This document shows positions 57,064-64,000 of a stretch of DNA of 64,000 nt, piece by piece; the stretch's first letter is position 1; each line of letters starts with the position of its first letter. The notes below the pieces were generated by a model, which saw only the letters and a program-made list of their open reading frames with translations, ran no database searches and was not told the DNA's origin. The stretch spans positions 558,001 to 622,000 of the forward strand of contig CM003423.1 in NCBI GenBank assembly GCA_000331325.2, written 5' to 3'. This DNA comes from Crithidia fasciculata. Lineage: Eukaryota > Euglenozoa > Kinetoplastea > Trypanosomatida > Trypanosomatidae. The position numbers and the translations under genes are program-made.

Positions 57064-58648
57064 AGTGACACCAGTAAGGAGAGAGCGAGGGGTGCACAGG
57101 AAGAGATCCTACTTTCGTAGATTTTCTGGAGGTTTCCCGTCAACAGGAAATTTTTATTTTTCTTCCGGTACTCTCCTTCGCGTTGTGCCTTGTCTGTTAT
57201 TCATCCTCATATCCTGTTCCGCGCTTCTCTCTCTCACTCTTGATTTGCTGATCAAGTTCTCCTCATTCTACTGGATACCGAAAAAAAAGAAGAAATTAGG
57301 CAGGCAGCGAAGGGAGCCGATGTGCACTTCCCTTAAACATTGAACTTTTTTCTTCCATCTTGCGTTTTTTTTCTTATTCCCCCGCGTTGATGGTTGTTGT
57401 TGTATTTGGCGATGGGGGTTTGTTTCGTCCTGCCCGATCGACTGCTGGTACGTGGGTGCCAACGAAGCAACAACAAACAAAATACATATAGAGGACAAAG
57501 ATGTACACGGGTCGCGTACTCGGAGGGCTGCAGTCTCTCTTCGCATGACAAACAGCAACAACAAAAAAGGTTAGACGATGACCATAAACGCGTGACCGAA
57601 GCGCTGGCCGGTGGATCTTGCCTCAGTGTGTATGGCGGATGGTATGTAAAGGATCGTGTGCTTGGCGCTCCAATTAAGCTGCGGCGTCGCTGCACACACA
57701 CGCAATAAAAAGAAAACACAATTTTACGCATGGCTCCTCTTAAAAGAGAGAGGTAGAAAGGCAAAGGCCAAAGATTTGCGTACAATACATCATTGGGTTC
57801 TGCTTCCTTTACAGTCTTCTCCACTATATTTTCTTTTCATATGGTCTTTTTTTTTTTCTGCGACGCTATTTCACCACATGCACGTACGTTCAAACAACAA
57901 TTGCCTTGCGTCACTGCAGACTTGACAGCAGCCCACATCGCTTGTGACCTTCACAGCTTCTCATAGAACTCTCCCATATAGTGTTTTTTTTTTTTCGTTC
58001 CCGCAACGAAAGCACACCCACACGCACGCATACATACACACACTCACATACATACTCACACAGAAACGTCAACGCCTTTGTTGAGAAGGGTGAATCCAAG
58101 TTGTTCCTCTTTAACCCTTTCTTCCTTGCAGCGCAAGTACGCTTTAGAGGGCCAGACAGCAGCCTTTAAACTACAACAGAACGTGCACGTCTTCTCTATT
58201 TGCCGCTGCCGCTGCTGCTGACGTTTCTCTCGCCCACACACACATAGATCGCACACTTCATAGAACTTTTTTTTCTCTACGCTGCCTTTCGTTCGCCAAA
58301 AAAAAATTTTACTCTTCTATCATCTTACTTTATTTGCTCGTAGACAAGCGGTACATCTTTGCACACTTTTTTTGTCTGTTTTTCCCTCCCTCTGTCTTAC
58401 CTCTTATAGACATAACTTTCTCTCTTTACTTTGTTGTTGTAGTAGTGTGTTCGCCGCTCCTCGCTGACATTTGGTGTTCATAAGCGTGTATTTCTCGTTT
58501 CTTCGTTTTTTTTTTCTTTGCACACCCCTTCTGAACCGAGTTGCGTTGCCAATAGAGTTTTTATCTGGCCTCTCTCTTATTTTAAAGATCTGCACGCCTT
58601 GCTCAGCGGTGGTTGCTCCTCTACTTCTCTACTTCTCTCGCTATCACC
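57064..58648 (+). other. Intergenic spacer, 1.6 kb
   Basis: T-rich 3' UTR and 5' region with T runs (57368-57374, 57848-57858, 57983-57995), a CA-rich patch (58010-58066) and CT tracts. A possible AG acceptor for the next gene is GCTCAG at 58601-58606. No RNA gene was recognised. Confidence 0.55.
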
Positions 58649-60990
58649 ATGCCGTCACCCAACTGCCCCGCGGCTGCGGCAACGACGGGAGACGCCGAAG
58701 ACCACTGCGAGGCCCTGCTGACCGAAGCACCGCACCTCGGCCGTGAGGCGGAGTACGAGGCTGTTGTCGCCTACGTGGCTCGGCGATGGGCACACGAGAC
58801 CAACACCGCTCTTTTCGTCTGCGGTGGCTGCGGGTGCGGGAAGACATCCACCGTGAAGCGTGCGCTGCGGGCGATGTCGAGCCGCGTGCTGCCGTGTGAT
58901 GCAACAGGGAGGAGCCTGGTGAAGAGGAGCAGCATGGACGAGCGTGGGTGGTCGACCGCGGCCGCAGCTGTGCGTGACGCAGACAGCGCCATGAGTACGC
59001 CGCGCCACTCCACCAACACACCCCTGCCAGTACTGCTGCTGCTCTGGTGATGTCTCCTGAGGTCTCGGGAGGCTTTGCGAGTGCGCACACCTCGTCTCCT
59101 TCCTCTGGTCGGCCCAGCACGGCAAGTGACGACTCCACCGCGAGTGCGTTGGCGGCTGCGGGACCGACACGCACCGCCATGAAACGCCCCCGCGAAGAGG
59201 CCGAGGACGACTGCGCGGACGCGGACGCCGGTGAAGGCGCGCAGCAGCGCACGAAAGCAGCAAAGCAGCGTGCACACCGCAGCGGTGAGTCTGCTAGTGT
59301 GCCGTACAGCCTCGACTACTTTCAGTCGCGCTACCCCGAAGTCTTCGGCAAGTCTTCGTCTACTGGTACACGCCGTACCGCAGCAGCAGCCGCAGCTGTG
59401 TCGGCATCTTCGTCATCGCGCAGCCTTTTTGGCCACTACGTGAACTGCGCAGATGTAAGCTGTCCGCAGCTGGTCGAGGCGATTTGCGAGAGCATCAAGC
59501 CACCTGCACACGAGGGGACAGCGCAACGCAGGCGCTGCTGGAGCAGCTGTCTCACATCGGTTCTAAGGCCTCTAACGGAGGTGCGTCTGCCACAACAAGT
59601 CGATCTCCCGCTTCTTCCGCTCCGTCAGCGCGACAGACAACCAGAACAGCGCTGCACGTTGTGGCGCTGGATGAGGTGGAGTATGTACGTGGCGGTGGCG
59701 CACGCACTCTTGCTCAGCTGGCCGACGTCGCCTTCCAGCTCCCCGGCACAGCTTGCTCTCATCTTCATTTCCAACCAGCGTGCCTTCGTCCACGTGCCAC
59801 AGATGATGCTGGAGGCGCTGCTGTTCGAACCCTACAGCGAAGCGCAGCTGCGGCGCATTGGTGCGGATACCGGGGCTGCAGAGCTGAGGCGGTGTGAGCG
59901 ACTCGCCTCTGCCAGTGGCGGCAGGAGCTCCTCATCTCCTTCTGTTCGTAATCGTCCGGCATCCTCGCCTGCGCCGCGGAAGGCGGCTGCACGCACTGCT
60001 CGTCCTGCGTTGTGCGCGTCGGATGTTGACATCAAGCCCCGTCTGTACGACTACATAGCTCGCAAGGCACTGCTGGAGTTTTCCGGCGATGTGCGGCAGG
60101 TGATCGCAATGTGCCACCGCGTGGTGACGGTGGCGTGGGAGGAGGTAATAGAGGCGAGTTGCAAGGCAGCAGCAGCCGCAATCAACGTCTCGCCTACCTC
60201 CAAGAGCCGTAAGAGTAGCAGCAGCAGCAACAGCAGCGGCGGTTCTGCTGTGGTGCCATCCAAGGCATCGGCTGACCTCCCCAGCAAGTTGGAGGCCGTG
60301 GTGGAGACGTACAGTGCAGGGTCCACGTCGACGCGCAGCAGCACCGAGCAGGGTGCAGCAGGGAGCAGCAGCAGCGGCAGGAGCAGCAGCAGTACGGACG
60401 GCGCCGCGACGCCGGCAGCACCGGCCTCTGGTGTCATGACGCTGGCCCGCAGCGTGCGGCTGCTGCAGAGCAACCAGGTGGAGAGTGAGATCGACCGCCA
60501 CGTCGGCACACTGCCGGAGCAGACGCTGTATGTGCTGAGCTGCATCGTGGTGCTCACACTGCGACGGCAGGAGACACGGACGCAGGCGTCCACGAGTGTC
60601 GGCGGCCGCATGGGCACCAGTCGAACTCCCAACGCCGGCATGGCCGCTGCCCACCGCACCCTGCCGACGCTCTCGCTGAAGATGCAGGAGGTGCATCAGC
60701 TCTACACCCGCCTCATGGCGGAGCTGCACTTCCCCGCCATGCGTGCGGATGGCTTCCCGCTGCAGGTGGAGTGTCTTGCCGACTTCGGCGTGCTGACGCG
60801 TCCGCAGCTGCGCGGCACCGACCGCGTCTTCTCGCTCAATGGCGCGTGGACGCTGCAGGCGATGCAGCAGGCGTTAGTGAAGCGAGGGGAGGCGCTTCGG
60901 CAGGACCGAATCGCTGCGGGGGCGGAGGTGGTGATGGAGAACAAGTTTGAGGAGGTGCTGCGGGAGCTAACACGGCTAGTTAAGTACTGA
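58649..60990 (+). pseudogene. ORC1/CDC6-family AAA+ ATPase gene, frame-broken as given
   Basis: All AAA+ parts are present but in changing frames. From the ATG at 58649 come G-R-E-x-E-Y and Walker A G-G-C-G-C-G-K-T (about 58820-58850). A second frame from about 59040 carries a long Ser/Arg insert and Y-V-N-C. A third (about 59510-59745) carries Walker B V-V-A-L-D-E-V. The second frame then resumes with sensor 1 F-I-S-N-Q-R, sensor 2 G-D-V-R (about 60085) and a winged-helix-like C-terminus. This is the initiator-ATPase layout that in trypanosomatids marks replication origins. Three frame changes are needed, the last two beside four-base G and C runs (59514-59517, 59741-59744). Introns are nearly absent in these organisms. 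Sequencing error is at least as likely as a true pseudogene. Whether it is ORC1/CDC6 or the ORC1B-like paralogue is unclear. Confidence 0.75.
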
Positions 60991-61556
60991 GGTGTCTTCA
61001 TCCGTCAAGGTGACACCCACACGCAAGCGCTTACTTTCTTTTTTCTCTTGAGTATTCTCCCTGTTTCATTTATTTTATATTTTAGGCGATTGGAGACGCC
61101 ACGTCGCACTGACCTCACAGGTGTGTTGATGACTCAGCTTTCCTTCCAGGTGATAGGTGGGATTGGCCATATTGGCACTGAGTGAAAAAAAAGCTCGGCG
61201 AGATGAAGAGCGTGTAGCTGCAACTCCTCTCCATTGGACTACTCGGTCACTAGCGTAATGTCTTTGGTGCTGTTCCTGATGTCGTTGGACCTTCAACGCC
61301 GTTCAGCCTCCAGAGGCGAAGTCGTTGCATGCTGCTGCGATGTGTGCTGTTGCACGCACTCACACAAACCTGCATATTGCTCAACGATGCGCCACGAGCG
61401 TTTTTCAGTCTCTCGTAATGAATGCTTCTTACCTCCACTTTCCTTTCTGTCTTACCCCTCTTCCTTCTTAAACATAACTTTTCTCTCTCTCTCTCTCTTT
61501 ATGTGTGACGGCGCAGTTTTTTTCCCCAGACCTACTTGTCCCTTCGTAGCTTCACG
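60991..61556 (+). other. Intergenic spacer
   Basis: This 566-base spacer is mixed, then CT-rich from 61430, with a CT repeat at 61479-61499. AG acceptor candidates for the ribosomal gene are GCAG at 61513-61516 and CCCAG at 61525-61529. No RNA gene was recognised. Confidence 0.6.
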
Positions 61557-61805
61557 ATGCCGCGTGAGATCAAGACCCTGAAGGAGTTCCTTGCCATCTG
61601 CTCCCGCAAGGATGCGCGGTGCGTGAAGGTCAAGAAGAACCCGAGCGCCACCAAGTTCAAGGTGCGCTGCAGCCGCTACCTCTACACCCTGGTCGTGAAC
61701 GACAAGAAGAAGGCTCAGAAGATCGAGCGCTCCATCCACCCGTCGGTGAAGAAGATCGAGGTGACGGCCCGCTCGCACGCCAAGACCAACGCTGGTGCCC
61801 ACTAA
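61557..61805 (+). CDS. RPL38: 60S ribosomal protein L38 (eL38)
   Basis: This 82-residue very basic protein begins [12 protein letters not shown], the classic eL38 N-terminus, and continues with [10 protein letters not shown] and [13 protein letters not shown], all hallmark stretches. eL38 is a small component of the large ribosomal subunit. The length is close to the eukaryotic norm of about 70, with a short C-terminal extension as in other trypanosomatids. The start at 61557 is fixed by homology; the open frame upstream holds only a TTG. Strong codon bias and a compact CT-rich upstream region fit high expression. Confidence 0.97.
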   Translation: MPREIKTLKEFLAICSRKDARCVKVKKNPSATKFKVRCSRYLYTLVVNDKKKAQKIERSIHPSVKKIEVTARSHAKTNAGAH

Positions 61806-62967
61806 GACAGAGGAAAAAGAAAAGATTTTTAGGGACGATGGAGCACAGCACACGCACACGTGGTGATGTGCCCTTCTTGTGAAGGTGCACGTCATCTCTC
61901 TGGGTGTGTAGATGCTGCTTCGGTTTCTGATGTCTTTTTTTTTTTCTAGGTTCGCCAGTGTGTGTGTCTCTTGGGTTTAGAGTGGCTTCCCTGCGGCGCA
62001 ACGAGGCAGACGGGGAAGGAGAAGGTGAGAAGGTGCGGGAGGAGGGAAGAGTGAAACGGAACAACCGATTAGGGAGCAGCCCAGCTGCACTCTTTTCTTG
62101 TTTTTTCCTTTTGCTCTTCCTCCCTTCTGTCGTCGCCCCCCGCCTTCAACGGAGTATATGTGTTGTGTGTGGCGTATTCATCCGCCCTACTCCACCTTCC
62201 CTGCACCTGCCTCGTGCATCCAGCATGCGTCCAGGGGAAAAGCTTGTCTACTCGGGAAAGGGGAGAAGACTCAGGTCGTGGTTGGGAGGCGGTTCGCGCC
62301 GCCGAAACGATGCCGACCTCATTTTTTTCTTTTTGTTTTTACTTTTGTTTTACTATCAAACAACACCAAAAAAAAAGCATTGAAACAGAAAAGAATAGCA
62401 TTCCTGGGAAATATGGAGGAATGACGGCGTCGGGGAGCGGGCAGACCCTAAAACACTCACCGTGGACAGTAAAGGACGCAGCCGTTTGTGATTCTCACTG
62501 TTCTCTCTTTTCCTCTTTCGTGCGTGCACCCGCGTTTGTGGTCTTTGTCCTCATAGCAAATAGGGGAGAAGATGTGGCTGTTGTCGAGCACGTTGCAGAA
62601 GACGGCGATGTACCAACCACGTCACACGCTCTTCTTTGGTGAGGCCTACAATGTGGTGGTGGTAAACAACCGCCGTTGTGGCCCGCAGCGGTGCATGCCA
62701 TTGCTGAGACTGTTTACTTATCTGTTTATTGCTTCAACAAAATGAACCTACTCTCCTTTTCTCTCTCTCTCTATATATATTTCCTCTCCTCTCTCTACTG
62801 CGGCGGCTGTGCAAGACAGGCTGAAGTACCAAGTACAACATTTTTTTTTTCAGCCCGTGTTTCTTCCAATATTGTTCTCCGTCATCATCCCTTAAAACGC
62901 AGTGCTCTCTCTCTCTCTCCATCACACCAACGCAGAGACTACCCGGCGCGACAGCGAACGACCACGA
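61806..62967 (+). other. Intergenic spacer, 1.2 kb
   Basis: T/C-rich 3' UTR of the ribosomal gene and 5' region of the dehydratase gene, with a CT repeat and AT patch (62760-62783) and a T run (62842-62851). The small ORFs show no recognised protein. Confidence 0.55.
62908..62935 (+). promoter_or_regulatory. Polypyrimidine tract and AG trans-splice acceptor
   Basis: A CT repeat (62905-62920) followed by ACGCAG at 62930-62935 lies 32 bases before the ATG at 62968. Confidence 0.6.
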
Positions 62968-64000
62968 ATGCCGGGCAACAGTGAAGACGCGCACCAGGCG
63001 GCAGTTACGACTCCACCCACCACCACCATCACTGACACCTCTTCCGCTTCCTCGCCTGACGCAGAAATGGAAGAAGACGCACGAGCGCTGCTGCAGCACC
63101 TGCCGGGGCACAACATCCTCGTCACCGGCGGCTGCGGCTTTATTGGAAGCTGCTTCATCCGCTGCCTTCTGCAGTGGGGGCCACGCGACGTGCGTGTATG
63201 CAACCTGGACAACATGGAGTACTGCGCCGGCGCGGAGGTGCCGTTTCTCACCCCCATGCACGCTGACGAAGCTGCGGCGGGGGAGAAGGGGGAGGAAAAG
63301 ATGGCGGCAGACAGCAGCAGCGAGGCGACGCGCTACACTTTTGTGAAAGGTTCCATCCTCGATGCCGATCTTATCGCCGCCACGCTGCGCACGCACAAGA
63401 TCGACGTCGTGGTGCACATGGCTGCCCAGACCCACGTCGACAACAGCTTCGCCAACAGCCTCTCCTTCACGCAGGTCAACGTCGTGGGGACGCACACGCT
63501 GCTGGAGTGCGCACGGGCCTACGGCCACCTCACGCGCTTCCTGCACATCAGCACAGACGAGGTGTACGGCGAGACGATGGACCCGCACAGCGCAGCAACG
63601 GAGGAAGGCACGGTGCTGCGGCCCACCAACCCCTACGCAGCCACCAAGGCAGCCGCCGAGCACCTGGCCCTCGCCTACTTCTCCTCCTTCCACCTCCCCG
63701 TCGTGGTGTCACGTGGTAACAACGTGTACGGACCGGGACAGTACCCAGAGAAGGTGATTCCCCGCTTCATCACCGAGTGCCTGCGTGGGCAGCGCCTGCC
63801 GATCCACGGCGACGGCCACAACAAGCGCAGTTTCATGTACGTGGAAGATGTTGTACGGGGGCTGCTCACCGTCCTAATTCGTGGTGATCTCGGCACGGCG
63901 TACAACGTGGCAAGTGCGAAGGAGTGGTCGGTGTGCGATGTGGCGCGGCGGGTGGTGGCCTGTGTGACGCGCTCGCACGCAGAAGGGCATCGCGCAGACT
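62968..64000 (+). CDS. NAD-dependent sugar-nucleotide 4,6-dehydratase, RmlB-like (3' end outside window)
   Basis: The frame stays open from the ATG at 62968 to the window end, giving 344 visible residues. A 45-residue Thr/Ala/Glu-rich extension precedes the Rossmann motif T-G-G-C-G-F-I-G-S (about residue 52). The chain then shows D-V-V-V-H-M-A-A-Q-T-H-V-D, S-T-D-E-V-Y-G (about 194-200), the catalytic Y-x-x-x-K in N-P-Y-A-A-T-K (about 221-227) and G-N-N-V-Y-G-P. The R-S-F-M-Y-V-E-D stretch follows (about 288). These are the marks of extended short-chain dehydrogenases of the dTDP-glucose 4,6-dehydratase type, and T-D-E-V-Y-G supplies the dehydratase Asp-Glu pair. The product would be a 4-keto-6-deoxy sugar nucleotide, but UDP- or dTDP-glucose as substrate cannot be told. 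A Glu/Ala-rich loop of about 25 residues is inserted near residue 100. Confidence 0.85.
   Translation, partial: MPGNSEDAHQAAVTTPPTTTITDTSSASSPDAEMEEDARALLQHLPGHNILVTGGCGFIGSCFIRCLLQWGPRDVRVCNLDNMEYCAGAEVPFLTPMHADEAAAGEKGEEKMAADSSSEATRYTFVKGSILDADLIAATLRTHKIDVVVHMAAQTHVDNSFANSLSFTQVNVVGTHTLLECARAYGHLTRFLHISTDEVYGETMDPHSAATEEGTVLRPTNPYAATKAAAEHLALAYFSSFHLPVVVSRGNNVYGPGQYPEKVIPRFITECLRGQRLPIHGDGHNKRSFMYVEDVVRGLLTVLIRGDLGTAYNVASAKEWSVCDVARRVVACVTRSHAEGHRAD

Noticed and set aside
58649-60990. Introns to explain the frame changes in the ORC1/CDC6-family gene
   Set aside because: Cis-spliced introns are nearly absent in trypanosomatids and no GT...AG pair with fitting lengths lies at the frame switches beside the homopolymers.
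62734-63693. Minus-strand 319-codon frame over the 5' part of the dehydratase
   Set aside because: The plus strand reads a clear Rossmann dehydratase over the same bases.

Overview
The window looks like nuclear DNA from a trypanosomatid, most likely in the Leishmaniinae (Leishmania, Endotrypanum, Porcisia, Leptomonas or Crithidia type). Long intronless GC-rich genes lie almost all on one strand. They are separated by T-rich, CT-repeat-rich spacers that carry polypyrimidine tract plus AG signals of the kind used for trans-splicing and coupled polyadenylation. Several proteins carry huge Ala/Gln/Ser/Glu-rich insertions. A Leishmania-type PSA/GP46 leucine-rich-repeat antigen fragment and a VIPER/TATE-type tyrosine-recombinase retroelement support the placement. 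The species cannot be fixed from sequence alone.

Region 1 (1-10929): the 3' part of a very large protein with a degenerate protein-kinase fold, a small two-RRM protein, a twin CX9C protein of the mitochondrial intermembrane-space type, and an FtsJ-fold methyltransferase-like protein. Region 2 (10930-28315): a 3.3 kb spacer without a recognisable gene, then two giant low-complexity genes. The first is split by one frame change near its 3' end. Both end in a compact domain that resembles the conserved domain of flagellar attachment zone proteins, and the second holds about 20 degenerate F-E-E-L repeats.

Region 3 (28316-46788): a tandem family of a small signal-peptide plus single-pass membrane protein. 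There are two whole copies (29682 and 32404) and a third cut by a 25-N gap (43839). About 2.9 kb downstream of copy 2 is repeated downstream of copy 3. The two stretches part abruptly at 35644/46788, where a 5.5 kb VIPER/TATE-like element begins in the first. That element has an ORF1, a second ORF with a Ulp1/C48-like protease domain fused ahead of a tyrosine recombinase, and a reverse transcriptase/RNase H region. After it the strand composition flips and the 3' end of a membrane-anchored PSA-like LRR gene lies on the minus strand up to the gap. This is either a true rearrangement or an assembly join.

Region 4 (46789-64000): ordinary plus-strand order resumes. It holds a 1539-residue AT-hook-like nuclear protein, an ARFRP1/Arl3p-type small GTPase with large insertions, a small two-helix membrane protein, a YIPF5/Yip1 homologue with a long N-terminal extension, an ORC1/CDC6-family AAA+ gene broken into several frames, ribosomal protein L38, and the 5' end of an RmlB-like NAD-dependent sugar-nucleotide dehydratase that runs off the window.

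The genes do not form a pathway. As usual in trypanosomatids they look like neighbours in one directional gene cluster, with control expected after transcription through UTRs. The most unusual items are the protease-recombinase fusion in the retroelement, the giant pseudokinase, and the paired attachment-zone-like genes.
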